Assembly: GCA_017406925.1 (NCBI GenBank)
Contig: JAFQXO010000011.1
Coordinates: 1-64,000, forward strand
DNA: 64,000 nt
Direction: 5' to 3'
Source: Eubacterium sp.
Lineage (GTDB): Bacteria > Bacillota > Clostridia > Lachnospirales > Lachnospiraceae
Positions 1 through 9,631 of this stretch are shown in pieces. The notes below the pieces were generated by a model. It did no database searches and was not told the DNA's origin. It saw only the letters and a list, made by a program, of their open reading frames with translations. A program made the position numbers and the translations under genes. Numbering within the stretch: the stretch's first letter is position 1; each line of letters opens with the position of its first letter.

Positions 1-1657
1 CCTTCTTGGTAGTTTTCTCTGTAGCAATCTTATTTGTGGCTTTCTGAGCATTAGTTTTCTTTGTGCTCGTTTTTGTGTTAGTTTTCTTTGCAGCTGCCTT
101 CTTAACTACCTGTATCTTCATAACTGCCATCTTGCCGGAGGCAGTAAATGCTCGAACTGTAGCGGATCCAACTTTCTTCGCTGTGATATAACCTTTCGAA
201 TCTACAGCTACTGTTCCCTTCTTGTCGCTTCGGTAATAAATCTTACCCTTCTTCTTCGACTTCACAGGGAGTTTTATCTTCTTTCCGACAGCAAGTTTTT
301 TCTCTATATTCAAACTCACATACATCGATGAAACATATCCCTTGTAAGTCTTTCCATTTCGCTTAAGTGTAACTTTATACCAGTAAGGTGTAGTCATCCA
401 AGTGTCTCCCCACTTGCGACTAGTTCTAACTCCACCTAACACAGTAAGCTTCTCTTTTTTCTTCAATGTCAAAACTTTTTTCTTGCTGGTGCTTGCACCC
501 TTTCTGAGTGAAACTGCTGCTGTTGCAACGGCCGGCTTTTTCGCCTTGCCCATACTAAGTGTCTTCGACAATGAAGGCATACTCTTATACACTGGGATAA
601 TAAACTTCTTTGCAAGTTTCTTAGTTCCTTTATCTGAATAGGCATCACCTGCCAAATAGCCCTCGGCTGCTGCACCGTAAATATTCGTCATATACTGGTG
701 CTCGTATAATTCATTCTTTGCTTTCTTGTTTACATTAAACTTCTGAAGATAAACTGTATTCTGACCAGCATTAATGTAATTCTTTCCAATAAACTGAGCA
801 CCACCTGTGATAGATTTCATAGGTGTGTTCCATGGACGCGAGTAAGTCTTTCCATTCTTCGCCCAGCTCAATCCGTTAGCAATAGGATTAGAACTGGAAT
901 ATGCTCCTATATTATAGAAATTGTAAATTCCACGGTATGTTTTCGAATAGTTTCCGCAAATACTCTTACTAGCACCCATACCTTTATATTTTGAATTCTT
1001 TCTTCCACCAATCTCTTGGAGAATCTTTGAAGCTACATAATTAGGGCTAACTTTAGTACTCTTTGCCGCAGATAGCATAATAGCAGAATACTTCGTGTTA
1101 GTCTTTACATACTTACCCTTGGTATTCAGGTAACAAATCTTTGTGTTATGCATAAAGGAGCCAGACAAAATAGACTCCACTCCTGACTGGGTGTGCGTAT
1201 CAGATGCATATGACAGTGATTCGAACTGATAAATATACGTATCATCTAGGAAATTACGAGGATCTAGGAAGTATGCAGCACAATATTTTGTAACTGAAAC
1301 CCAGACACCTGCATCTTTTGTAATGTAATGTCCATTGGCATAGTCGCCCTTAGCGTTAGACTTCAAGAGATAGTTATAATTTTTCTCAATCATTGCTCGA
1401 TCATATAACGTCTCTTTACTCACAACAGTGTCAAACTTCAACCCCGTATTAAAAGGTGTAAACTTCCACTTTGGATACTTCTTATGAAGTTTCCTGAGTT
1501 TACTTCTGTAACTTGATGGGAATTTTTTAAGAGTTTTCTCAAAAGATGAAGTCGCAGCATTAGTTGCGGTGCTATTTATAGCCACCGCTGATAGTGCTAC
1601 TACTGTCGCAACCGCAATCACCCATATTGCTTTTGTCATTGTCTTTCTTACTTTCAT
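1..1657 (-). CDS. LytG-like endo-beta-N-acetylglucosaminidase with SH3 and Ig-like C-terminal regions (partial)
   Basis: Secreted peptidoglycan hydrolase, open from 1657 through the left edge (552 codons seen, 3' end missing). The ATG at 1657 follows AAGGAG by a normal gap. A signal peptide spans about residues 1-33. Next comes the segment KLHKKYPKWKFTPFNTGL, typical of clostridial glucosaminidases, and a glucosaminidase core (LQEIGG, then SNPIANGLSWAKNGKTYSRP). An SH3-like segment near residues 405-460 and a bacterial Ig-like segment near 470-525 follow, then a Lys/Thr/Ala-rich tail running off the window. The expected role is glycan-strand cleavage during growth or cell separation. It starts 19 bases after the parC stop, so it is probably the last gene of the parE-parC transcript. 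The family is clear; the exact bond cleaved is inferred from the family. Confidence 0.85.
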   Translation of the reverse strand, partial: MKVRKTMTKAIWVIAVATVVALSAVAINSTATNAATSSFEKTLKKFPSSYRSKLRKLHKKYPKWKFTPFNTGLKFDTVVSKETLYDRAMIEKNYNYLLKSNAKGDYANGHYITKDAGVWVSVTKYCAAYFLDPRNFLDDTYIYQFESLSYASDTHTQSGVESILSGSFMHNTKICYLNTKGKYVKTNTKYSAIMLSAAKSTKVSPNYVASKILQEIGGRKNSKYKGMGASKSICGNYSKTYRGIYNFYNIGAYSSSNPIANGLSWAKNGKTYSRPWNTPMKSITGGAQFIGKNYINAGQNTVYLQKFNVNKKAKNELYEHQYMTNIYGAAAEGYLAGDAYSDKGTKKLAKKFIIPVYKSMPSLSKTLSMGKAKKPAVATAAVSLRKGASTSKKKVLTLKKKEKLTVLGGVRTSRKWGDTWMTTPYWYKVTLKRNGKTYKGYVSSMYVSLNIEKKLAVGKKIKLPVKSKKKGKIYYRSDKKGTVAVDSKGYITAKKVGSATVRAFTASGKMAVMKIQVVKKAAAKKTNTKTSTKKTNAQKATNKIATEKTTKK

Positions 1658-1676
1658 GGAAACCACTCCTTGGTGC

Positions 1677-3917
1677 TTACTTACCCGCGCGCACTTTCAC
1701 GCCCTTAGCTCCACGTTTTCCAATCTTCAATTTCCTCAACTCGACTTTTCGTCCGTTAGCTTTAACTACTGTCTCATCATCACTATCTATCAAGTATGTC
1801 TTGATGACTGAATCATCAGCGTCAAGATTAATACCTTTGACACCCTTAGTTCCCTTCTTCTGCTCAGGAATCTCTTCCGTCGAGAATCTCAAGAACCTTC
1901 CGTTGTCTGTCTGAACGACAATGAGATCATTCGTCTGTTCTACACCGACTAGTTCGTCGCCATCTGCAAGCTTAGTTGCCTGCATAGTCTTTCTATTAGT
2001 CTCAAACTCGCTACCGTCAACAATCTTCACTAGACCGCCCTTTGTAGCGAACAACAATTTTTCATTTTTGATAGAGTCGTAATTAAACAGTGCCACTATA
2101 TTTTCTTGACTACTGTCATAATTACTCAAGTTATCAATAGGAACACCCTTCTCGCGAACCTTCTTCAATGGAATCGCGTGAACCTTAACCTGGTGCACAT
2201 TACCCTTATTCGTAAACACGAGAATATTGTCGGTATTCATACATCTGTAAATATATTTGTTGTCAGCAGTTACTGACTCTTCATTTCTTTCGTATGCGGC
2301 AGTATCTAAAAGTTTAGTATATCCAAACTTATCTTGAATAAATACTACTTCTTGCTCAACGAATTCGTTCTCTACGAATACAGCTTCCTCACCATCTTCA
2401 ATAGTAGTTTTACGCTCCTTAGCGTATGCCTTCTTGATGGCCTTCAAGTCGTTCTTTATAGTTCTAGTCATTGAACGCTTATTCTTAAGAATGTCTTCGT
2501 ACTCGGCAATGAGATCTGTGAGTTCCTGATACTCTTTCTCGAGTGCTTTAATCTCAAGTCCAATCAACTTTGCTAAACGTAAATCTAAGATAGCCTGTGC
2601 CTGACGCTCTGAGAAGTTTAAATTCGAAGCCATAATCTCTGACTCAGGATTCTTGAACTTGATATCAGTAGTGTCACCTCTCATAAGACACGCCTTACAC
2701 TGCGTCTTATTCTCGGAACCTCTTATTACCTCAATAATCAGATCTATAATGTTAGTGGCCTTAATCAGACCTTCCTTGATTTCCTTATCGTCCTTCGCCT
2801 TCTTGAGAAGAGTCTTATACTTTCTCTTGCAGAGTTCGTACTGATAATCTACATAGTATTTAATCAGTTTTTTCAGACCCATTACTTCAGGTCTGCCATC
2901 TGCTATAGCAAGCATATTGACGCCGAATGTATCCTCAAGCTTCGTCTTCTTGTAAAGCATGTTCTTGAGTTTTTCAATGTCTGCGCCTTTCTTGAGTTCG
3001 AGAACGATTCTCACACCATCTTTATCAGAAGCATTTGAGATATCCACGATATCATTCGTCACCTTATTCTCAACGAGTTCAACAACATCTGACATAAACT
3101 TCGATATGCCTGCGCCAATCATCGTATAAGGGATCTCAGTTATAACAAGTTTATCATGTCCTCTACTCTTGCCCTTTTCAAACTCAATCTTGCCACGGAG
3201 TTTCAACTTTCCTGTACCAGTCTCGTAGATGTCCTTCAGTTCGGACTTGTTAGCCACGATACCTCCAGTTGGAAAATCTGGTCCAGGCATAATCTCCAAG
3301 AGTTCTTCAGTCTTGACGCTATTCTTCGACATATATGCCATGACTGCGTCAATCACTTCACCCAAGTTGTGAGTTGGAATGCTTGTCGCCATGCCTACGG
3401 CAATACCTTCCGCTCCGTTCACTAAAAGATTTGGTACACGAACAGGAAGCACTACTGGCTCCTTTTCTGTCTCGTCAAAGTTTGGAACGAAATCTACTAT
3501 ATCTTTGTCGAGGTCTGCCAAATAGACATCCTCTGCGAACTTCTGTAATCTAGCCTCTGTGTAACGCATTGCGGCAGCACCATCACCTTCGATGGAACCA
3601 AAGTTGCCGTGTCCGTCCACGAGCGCCATTCCCTTTTTAAATTCTTGTGCGAGTACCACGAGTGTCTCGTAAATCGAGCTGTCACCATGTGGATGATATT
3701 TACCCATCGTGTCTCCGACAATACGTGCCGACTTACGATGTGGCTTATCTGAATCTGTGTGAAGCTGATTCATAGCATATAGAACGCGTCTCTGAACTGG
3801 CTTCAATCCATCTTTTGCATCCGGAAGTGCTCTAGCGCAGATAACGCTCATCGCATAGTCGATGTAACTCTTCTGCATCACCTCGGAGTACTCGGTTTTA
3901 ACTATCTGATCTGACAT
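1677..3917 (-). CDS. parC: DNA topoisomerase IV subunit A (ParC-type; GyrA paralogue)
   Basis: Type IIA topoisomerase breakage-reunion subunit of 746 residues. The catalytic tyrosine is Y119 in AAMRYTEARL. The quinolone-determining stretch HPHGDSSIYE gives S80 and E84, the unmutated Gram-positive ParC pair. GIAVGMA and the C-terminal beta-pinwheel are present, but no canonical GyrA box (QRRGGKG) is seen, only QKKGTKG in the pinwheel, which favours ParC over GyrA. It lies 45 bases downstream of parE with an AGGAG ribosome site. It probably acts with ParE in decatenation and relaxation. Many clostridial annotations call this second pair gyrase A/B, so the name rests on motifs rather than on a tree. 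Confidence 0.88.
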   Translation of the reverse strand: MSDQIVKTEYSEVMQKSYIDYAMSVICARALPDAKDGLKPVQRRVLYAMNQLHTDSDKPHRKSARIVGDTMGKYHPHGDSSIYETLVVLAQEFKKGMALVDGHGNFGSIEGDGAAAMRYTEARLQKFAEDVYLADLDKDIVDFVPNFDETEKEPVVLPVRVPNLLVNGAEGIAVGMATSIPTHNLGEVIDAVMAYMSKNSVKTEELLEIMPGPDFPTGGIVANKSELKDIYETGTGKLKLRGKIEFEKGKSRGHDKLVITEIPYTMIGAGISKFMSDVVELVENKVTNDIVDISNASDKDGVRIVLELKKGADIEKLKNMLYKKTKLEDTFGVNMLAIADGRPEVMGLKKLIKYYVDYQYELCKRKYKTLLKKAKDDKEIKEGLIKATNIIDLIIEVIRGSENKTQCKACLMRGDTTDIKFKNPESEIMASNLNFSERQAQAILDLRLAKLIGLEIKALEKEYQELTDLIAEYEDILKNKRSMTRTIKNDLKAIKKAYAKERKTTIEDGEEAVFVENEFVEQEVVFIQDKFGYTKLLDTAAYERNEESVTADNKYIYRCMNTDNILVFTNKGNVHQVKVHAIPLKKVREKGVPIDNLSNYDSSQENIVALFNYDSIKNEKLLFATKGGLVKIVDGSEFETNRKTMQATKLADGDELVGVEQTNDLIVVQTDNGRFLRFSTEEIPEQKKGTKGVKGINLDADDSVIKTYLIDSDDETVVKANGRKVELRKLKIGKRGAKGVKVRAGK

Positions 3918-3962
3918 ACTTTCTCCTGATTATAATAATAACGAAATGTTATGTAAACGTGA

Positions 3963-5894
3963 TTATGCATCTATCTCCGCTTCTGTTGCATGCTTATATA
4001 TGAAGTCTCGTCTAGGTGCGACCTCACTACCCATAAGCATATTGGTTACACGGTGCGCCATTTTGGCATCCTCTATCTCAACCTGTCTTAGAACACGTCT
4101 TTCTGGATCGAGTGTAGTCTCCCAAAGCTGCTCTGGGTCCATCTCACCGAGACCTTTGTAACGTTGAAGCGTAAATCCTTTGTGTGTCTCACGGTATTTC
4201 TCGAGAGCTTTGTCATCGTATAAATACTCTCCCTCACCCTTCTTTGTCACCACCTTATAAAGTGGTGGTGTAGCTATATACACATGACCATGTGTGATGA
4301 GATCAGGCATAAATCTATAGAAAAATGTGAGAAGCAATGTATCAATATGTGCTCCGTCGACATCCGCATCAGTCATAAGGATAATCTTATCAAACTTCAA
4401 TTTGTCTATATCAAAGTCATTGCCATATCCTTCAGAGAATCCACAACCAAATGCGTTAATCATTGTCTTGATTTCTGCATTTGCTAAAACCTTGTCCATT
4501 GAAGCTTTCTCAACGTTAAGTATCTTACCTCTGATAGGCATTATAGCCTGAGTCTTCCTGTTTCTTGCTGTTTTGGCGGAGCCACCAGCTGAATCACCCT
4601 CGACGATGAATATCTCGCACTCCTCTGCCTTTCTGCTCTCGCAATTTGCAAGCTTACCGTTACTGTCGATAGAAAACTTGCTCTTTGAGAGCATGTTAGT
4701 CTTGGACTTAGCTTCAGACTTTCTAATCTTGGCAGCTTTCTCAGCACATGAGATAACATTCTTCAAAGTCTCTAGATTCTTATCAAAGTAAAGCATCAAC
4801 TGCTCGCCAACTATAGCCTTCGTGAGTTTTTCAGCGTCCGGATTGTCGAGTTTAGTCTTAGTCTGTCCTTCGAAACGAGGATCTGGATGTTTGATAGCAA
4901 CTATGGCCACCAAACCGTTTCTGACGTCAGCGCCAGTAAAGTTAGCATCTTTATCCTTCAGGTTGCCAAGTTCTCTAGCATACTGATTGATAGTCTGTGT
5001 GAGAACTGACTTAAAACCTGTAAGGTGTGTTCCACCTTCTTGAGTGAAAATGTTGTTACAGAATCCTAAGATATCCTCTGTAAACTCATTCACATACTGG
5101 TATGCAACCTCAAGTTCGATACCATCCTGTTCTTTTTTGAAATAGATAATATCTGTAACTTTTTCCTTTTCTCTATTCAATTCACGAATGAACGCTTTGA
5201 TGCCATCTGGCTCATGATACTCAACAACTTCTTCCTCGCCTTCACGCTTGTTCTCATAATGAATCTGAAGACCAGGATTTAAGTAAGCAGTCTCATGAAG
5301 TCTTGATCTAACAAGTTCTGCATTGAATTTAATCTTGTCAAAAATCTCAGCGTCTGGGAAGAATGTTACTTCTGTTCCTGTATCGTTCTTTCTGCAAGTG
5401 CCTACTTCCTTTAAGTCGTAGCAAATCTTTCCTCTCTCATAGCGCTGGTTATAAACCTTACCATCTCTTTTGACGAATACTTCCATCCATTCTGAAAGAG
5501 CGTTAACTACAGATGAACCTACACCGTGTAGACCACCTGAGATTTTGTAATTGCCTGTTCCAAACTTGCCTCCGGCATGAAGAGTCGTAAAGACCACTTC
5601 CACTGCCGGACGACCAGCCTGCTTATTAATGTCGACAGGGATACCACGTCCGTTATCTTTGACAGTCGCCGAACCATCCTTATTAAGCGTCACCCAAATC
5701 TCTGAACACTCTCCAGCTAAATGCTCGTCTACAGAGTTGTCCATAATCTCGTATATCAAGTGGTTGAGACCCTTGGTTCCCACACTGCCGATATACATTC
5801 CGGGACGCTTACGGACTGGTTCTAGACCTTCTAGCACCGAAATGCTATCGCCATCGTACGTTTTTCCCTTCTTATCGTCGTATTTACTAGCCAT
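3963..5894 (-). CDS. parE: DNA topoisomerase IV subunit B (ParE-type ATPase)
   Basis: ATPase subunit of a type IIA topoisomerase, 643 residues, the usual ParE length. GHKL ATPase motifs are visible: RPGMYIG, EIMDNSVDEHLAG (the catalytic Glu and Mg-binding Asn region), DNGRGIP and HGVGSSVVNAL. The TOPRIM domain starts at FIVEGDSAGGSAK, with MTDADVDGAHI carrying the metal-binding acids. The C-terminal QRYKGLGEMD element is intact. The ATG follows AGGAG by a normal gap. It is the first gene of the parE-parC-glucosaminidase unit, with a promoter about 85-110 bases upstream. Confidence 0.9.
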   Translation of the reverse strand: MASKYDDKKGKTYDGDSISVLEGLEPVRKRPGMYIGSVGTKGLNHLIYEIMDNSVDEHLAGECSEIWVTLNKDGSATVKDNGRGIPVDINKQAGRPAVEVVFTTLHAGGKFGTGNYKISGGLHGVGSSVVNALSEWMEVFVKRDGKVYNQRYERGKICYDLKEVGTCRKNDTGTEVTFFPDAEIFDKIKFNAELVRSRLHETAYLNPGLQIHYENKREGEEEVVEYHEPDGIKAFIRELNREKEKVTDIIYFKKEQDGIELEVAYQYVNEFTEDILGFCNNIFTQEGGTHLTGFKSVLTQTINQYARELGNLKDKDANFTGADVRNGLVAIVAIKHPDPRFEGQTKTKLDNPDAEKLTKAIVGEQLMLYFDKNLETLKNVISCAEKAAKIRKSEAKSKTNMLSKSKFSIDSNGKLANCESRKAEECEIFIVEGDSAGGSAKTARNRKTQAIMPIRGKILNVEKASMDKVLANAEIKTMINAFGCGFSEGYGNDFDIDKLKFDKIILMTDADVDGAHIDTLLLTFFYRFMPDLITHGHVYIATPPLYKVVTKKGEGEYLYDDKALEKYRETHKGFTLQRYKGLGEMDPEQLWETTLDPERRVLRQVEIEDAKMAHRVTNMLMGSEVAPRRDFIYKHATEAEIDA

Positions 5895-5978
5895 CTAAAT
5901 CTCCTATACTATAAATTTCGCACGAAATAAGCCCTTTCGAGCTATTTTGCGCTATTTTAAGCCATTTTACCGATAATA

Positions 5979-6007
5979 TTATACTATATGTTGGGGTTTT
6001 CTTCAAT
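5979..6007 (-). promoter_or_regulatory. Sigma-70-type promoter for parE-parC
   Basis: Minus-strand TTGAAG (6002-6007), a 17-base spacer and TATAAT (5979-5984). It sits 85 bases upstream of the parE ATG. The leader repeats an AT-rich GCTATTTT-like element near 5941-5968 but contains no riboswitch fold I can recognise. Confidence 0.6.
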
Positions 6008-6106
6008 TAAAACCGCCTAATTTGTGGTTTTTCACTGTATTTTTATTATGTGATGTTTTGTTTTTAGCAGATCTGGCATATCGACCATTATCATTTTTTC
6101 GGGCTA

Positions 6107-6140
6107 ACAAAAATGGGAAGCCGATTATACGACTTCCCAT
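6107..6140 (-). terminator. Intrinsic terminator after trpS
   Basis: Inverted repeat ATGGGAAG / CTTCCCAT (6113-6120 and 6133-6140) followed on the minus strand by a T-rich run. It lies 20 bases past the trpS stop. Confidence 0.8.
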
Positions 6141-6159
6141 TATGCTTCAATACTTTTTT

Positions 6160-7164
6160 CTATCTAGGTCTCTCGATTAGTCCGACTTTTTTCTTAACTT
6201 TTCTGAGTGTTTTGTTTGCGAAATACTCCGCTTTCTCATCATTCTCTTTAATCAACTTCTCGATATACTCTTTATCTTTCTGAAGTTCATTAAACTTTTG
6301 TTGAATAGGTTCGATGCGAGCTGCCACTGCTTCTCCTACAGCCATCTTGAAATCGCCATAGCCTTTGCCAGCAAACTCTTTCTCGATTTCTTCTACACTC
6401 TTCTTTGTCACGCAAGAATAAATATTAATCAAATTCTGGATACCAGGCTTATCGTCAGAATAGACGATTTCTGAACCCGAATCCGTAATCGCGCGCTTAA
6501 ACTTTCTAATAATAGTATCCTTGTCGTCCATCAAGAAAACACTAGCGTTAGGATTATCATCCGACTTCGACATCTTCTTCTCTGGATCTTGCAAACTCAT
6601 AATCTTTGCCGTGGCTTCGCCAATATATGGTTCAGGCACTGTAAAAGTCTCTGAATAAATATTATTGAAACGCTCAGCAATATCTCTTGTAATCTCCAAG
6701 TGCTGTTTTTGATCTGCTCCCACAGGAACCACATCCGCCTGATATAACAAGATATCTGATGCCATCAAAACTGGATATGTAAACAATCCTGCATTGATAT
6801 TATCAGCATTCTTAGAAGACTTGTCCTTAAACTGAGTCATTCTATTAAGTTCGCCCATATAAGTGAAGCAATTCAAAATCCATGCAAGTTCAGCATGCGC
6901 AGAAACATGTGACTGAAAATAAATGCAGTTTTCTTCTGGATCAAGTCCTGCTGCTGCATATAAAGTGTACAAATCTCTGGCACTCTTTCTTAAATCTGCT
7001 GGATTCTGACGTACCGTAAGCGAATGTAAATCTGCTATAGCATAAAATGTCATGTATTCATCTGCCAACTTAACCCAATTGTCCAATGCTCCTAAATAGT
7101 TTCCAAGAGTCAATGTACCTGTGGATTGCATGGCACTGTATGATACTTTTTCATCGTTTAACAT
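6160..7164 (-). CDS. trpS: Tryptophanyl-tRNA synthetase
   Basis: Class Ic aminoacyl-tRNA synthetase that charges tRNA-Trp in the cytoplasm. It has 334 residues, normal for bacterial TrpRS. The HIGH-type signature appears as TLGNYLGAL near residues 18-26 and the KMSKS loop as KMSKSDDN near residue 198. GADQKQHLEITRDIAERFN is the conserved Trp/ATP-site segment. The ATG follows GAGAGGA at a slightly long gap. It begins 59 bases after the lipoprotein gene and ends at its own hairpin terminator. No T-box leader is visible. Confidence 0.95.
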   Translation of the reverse strand: MLNDEKVSYSAMQSTGTLTLGNYLGALDNWVKLADEYMTFYAIADLHSLTVRQNPADLRKSARDLYTLYAAAGLDPEENCIYFQSHVSAHAELAWILNCFTYMGELNRMTQFKDKSSKNADNINAGLFTYPVLMASDILLYQADVVPVGADQKQHLEITRDIAERFNNIYSETFTVPEPYIGEATAKIMSLQDPEKKMSKSDDNPNASVFLMDDKDTIIRKFKRAITDSGSEIVYSDDKPGIQNLINIYSCVTKKSVEEIEKEFAGKGYGDFKMAVGEAVAARIEPIQQKFNELQKDKEYIEKLIKENDEKAEYFANKTLRKVKKKVGLIERPR

Positions 7165-7222
7165 ACTGTATAATAATCCTCTCTATTCTCGTAAATTTCT
7201 AGCCTGTAAAAGACGAATATGA

Positions 7223-7657
7223 TTAGTCGTCGTCTCTCTCCTCATCGCCCTTCAAAATTTCGCCGTTTTTGATAGCTATATCATAGTCATAATCATAAAC
7301 GAGACCATTCTTCTTAGCTTTGAATTCAATCTCCCACTGTCCGTCTTCTGGATCCTTCTCAATTTGGAATCCATAAACGTCGGCGTTCTTAATTCTGTAT
7401 TTGTCTGCTGCATCCTTAAGTGCAATCTTCTTAGCCTTAGCCTTTGAAATAGCTTCCTGTTTCTTCTTAGCCTTATCTGCTGAATCATCTTTAGTCTCAA
7501 TTTGAGTTACGACAACAGTCTTAACCTCAACTGATGTAGGAACGTCAGCTGTAGTTGCATTATCTGCTGAATTATTTCCACAGCCTACCAATCCCATTGC
7601 GCCAAGCACTACCATAGCAATAGCAACTGCGCTAATGCGTGTAATCATTGTCTTCAT
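7223..7657 (-). CDS. PepSY-like lipoprotein
   Basis: Small exported lipoprotein of 144 residues. The N-terminus is a lipoprotein signal ending in the lipobox LVGC (Cys about 26). After a Thr/Asp-rich spacer and a short Lys-rich coiled stretch, residues about 75-140 resemble a PepSY-type fold (ALKDAADKYR, then WEIEFKAKKNGLVYDYDYDI). PepSY domains often restrain proteases or act as envelope inhibitors, but nothing here identifies a partner. A strong AAAGGAGG precedes the ATG. It lies between the GH13-like gene and trpS on the same strand. Function unknown beyond the surface location. Confidence 0.7.
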   Translation of the reverse strand: MKTMITRISAVAIAMVVLGAMGLVGCGNNSADNATTADVPTSVEVKTVVVTQIETKDDSADKAKKKQEAISKAKAKKIALKDAADKYRIKNADVYGFQIEKDPEDGQWEIEFKAKKNGLVYDYDYDIAIKNGEILKGDEERDDD

Positions 7658-7706
7658 AATACATCCTCCTTTAAAAACAATTATTATATTTTAAAGCTGA
7701 CAATTA

Positions 7707-9527
7707 TTATTCTGCTCTTAAGATTACGATACTTCGCTCCTTAACCGTAAAGTCTTTGTTCACTCTTCGCTTCCTCTCGCGAGTATCAGTCGACTGCATA
7801 ATCTTCCATTTCTTTCCTTTTCCTGGGTTAGGAAGTGAAAACTTTACTGGCATCCAGTACATATTGTAGGCAATATATAAGTCATCTCCTGACTTTGCGC
7901 CATCTAACTTTGCATATGCACCGCAATACATAGTTCCAAAGAATCTATTCAAATGACTAAAATCTGGAGCCCAAGCCTTCACACCGTGATATGAGAGATC
8001 TGGAAGTCCATAAGACTTGTGATCCATCAAACGTGCTTCCTCACTCATATGAAGAACTTTGTTTTTCTTTCTGAAATCAATTAATTCTTTTACGAACTCG
8101 AGAGTCTCTTTTGCAATGGCTGTGTTGTTCCAGTTAGTCCATGATGTCTCATTATCCAAGCAGTAAGGATTGTTGTTACCCTTTTGGGAATTACACATCT
8201 CGTCTCCTGCATAAATCATTGGGACACCAGCACTTAAAAATACTAGACTAAGCATATTCTTAATCTGCTTCTTTCTCAAATCCATAATGGTGCGTTTTCT
8301 AGTCTCGCCCTCTGCTCCGCAATTCCAACTATAGTTGTACTCTGCTCCGTCGTTGTTATTTTCACCGTTTTCTTCATTATATTTTCTATCATAGCTAACG
8401 CAGTCGTACAACGTAAATGTGTTGTGGTTTGCCACATAATTTACAACTGTTGCTCCTGGAGGATTTGCCTTGATTTTGTATGAAATACTATTGAGCATAT
8501 CCTCATCGCCTTTAACAAACTTTCTGGCATCAACCATAAAGCCATCGTTAAAGTTCGCAAGATTTCTATTCTTATTTGGCTGATAGAAATCCACATCGCC
8601 TGCGAAACTGTATGTGAAAATCTTAGTAGTCGATAAGATGTTGTCTGTCTCAACCAACTTCATCAGTGCCTCATCACCATTGATGTGAACACCGTCTATA
8701 TGATATTCCATCACCCAATATCTCAAAGCGTCGATGATGAGTTTAGGTTTCGTCTCCTCTGGGAAGAAGAATTCCATCGAGACTTCTATTCCCGCATCAT
8801 GAAGAGCCTTTACCATCGTCTTAAACTCATTCACTTCACCGCCTGGTTTATCTGTATATGCGAACGAAGCCTTTGGTGCGAACGCAAATCCATTGGTATA
8901 ACCCCAATAGTTGAGAACTGGTGCTTCTATCTGGAAATTTCCAACCATAGATGTGGCAGGCGCAACTTCTATCTCATTGAAATCATATGCTGGCATCAGT
9001 TCAACCATAGTAATTCCAAGCCTCTTCAAGTGTGGAATCTTGTCTACTACTCCGAGATATGTACCCTTATGTCTAACCTTCGAGGTCACATCTTTAGTAA
9101 ATCCTCTCACATGCAAGCGATACATAATCGTCTCGTCAAATGGCTTTCTCAAAGGCGCGTCGTCCTCCCAGTCAAAATCTTCACTGATGATCGCTCCACG
9201 CACTTCTTTTGGGGCTACGCCCCAATCCTTTTTACCAGTTATTGCCTTGGCATAGATGTCTGTGACAATCTCGCCATCAACGCAGAAGTTGTAGTCGTAG
9301 TTCTTATAATCTAGTCCTTCAACTTCCATCGCATAGACATTTCCGATAACTTGAGCGCTTTCAAAAGGAATACGCATACTCTCTTTCTTGGCGTTCTTCT
9401 TATATAAAACCAGCTCACACTCGCTGCCTAAGTCGGCGGTGAGCGCAAAATTGACGGAGTCACCAAGAACGGTAGCTCCCATCAAAAGCGGATTTCCTCT
9501 GTTTATCTTTAAATCGCTTAATTTCAT
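7707..9527 (-). CDS. Catalytically degenerate GH13 (GlgX/pullulanase-like) protein
   Basis: Homologue of CBM48-GH13 debranching enzymes: an N-terminal beta-sandwich (about 1-110), then a TIM-barrel-like region with ELMPAYDFNE, NYWGYT, LRYWVMEYHIDGV and SYDRKYNEENGENNNDG, all hallmarks of the GlgX/isoamylase branch. The catalytic positions are changed. The nucleophile motif GFRFD reads GVHIN (N283), the acid/base Glu is absent from KIFTYSF (Tyr or Thr near 306), and the third acid in NHD reads NHN (N369). The loop between conserved regions I and II is also shortened (FFFPEETKPK). At 606 residues it is shorter than the usual 650-750. There is no signal peptide, so it is cytoplasmic. It probably binds alpha-glucan without hydrolysing it, perhaps as a glycogen-associated scaffold or regulator (inference). 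SD is AAGGAG. Confidence 0.75.
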   Translation of the reverse strand: MKLSDLKINRGNPLLMGATVLGDSVNFALTADLGSECELVLYKKNAKKESMRIPFESAQVIGNVYAMEVEGLDYKNYDYNFCVDGEIVTDIYAKAITGKKDWGVAPKEVRGAIISEDFDWEDDAPLRKPFDETIMYRLHVRGFTKDVTSKVRHKGTYLGVVDKIPHLKRLGITMVELMPAYDFNEIEVAPATSMVGNFQIEAPVLNYWGYTNGFAFAPKASFAYTDKPGGEVNEFKTMVKALHDAGIEVSMEFFFPEETKPKLIIDALRYWVMEYHIDGVHINGDEALMKLVETDNILSTTKIFTYSFAGDVDFYQPNKNRNLANFNDGFMVDARKFVKGDEDMLNSISYKIKANPPGATVVNYVANHNTFTLYDCVSYDRKYNEENGENNNDGAEYNYSWNCGAEGETRKRTIMDLRKKQIKNMLSLVFLSAGVPMIYAGDEMCNSQKGNNNPYCLDNETSWTNWNNTAIAKETLEFVKELIDFRKKNKVLHMSEEARLMDHKSYGLPDLSYHGVKAWAPDFSHLNRFFGTMYCGAYAKLDGAKSGDDLYIAYNMYWMPVKFSLPNPGKGKKWKIMQSTDTRERKRRVNKDFTVKERSIVILRAE

Positions 9528-9566
9528 TGATTCTCCTTAAAAGTCGTTCAATTCTTACCGCCTTTC

Positions 9567-9575
9567 ATTATAGCA
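9567..9575 (-). promoter_or_regulatory. Extended -10 promoter for the GH13-like gene
   Basis: Minus strand TGC-TATAAT (9567-9575) with only a weak -35 (TTTATA) 17 bases upstream. It lies in the divergent gap with the alpha/beta hydrolase gene. Confidence 0.5.
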
Positions 9576-9601
9576 CAGTGATAGATTTTTATAAATAAAA
9601 A

Positions 9602-9610
9602 TGCTATACT
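9602..9610 (+). promoter_or_regulatory. Extended -10 promoter for the alpha/beta hydrolase gene
   Basis: TGC-TATACT on the plus strand, 21 bases before the ATG at 9632, which would give a very short leader carrying the GGAAGG ribosome site. The -35 is not recognisable. Confidence 0.45.
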
Positions 9611-9631
9611 AAACCCCGAAAGGAAGGCGTT

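Noticed and set aside
6160..7660. T-box leader for trpS
   Set aside because: Only 59 bases separate trpS from the upstream gene and no specifier or antiterminator fold is seen. The same holds for gltX and glyQS, which follow coding sequence closely.
8685..9314. 209-codon plus-strand frame
   Set aside because: Antisense of the GH13-like gene with unnatural composition and no domain.
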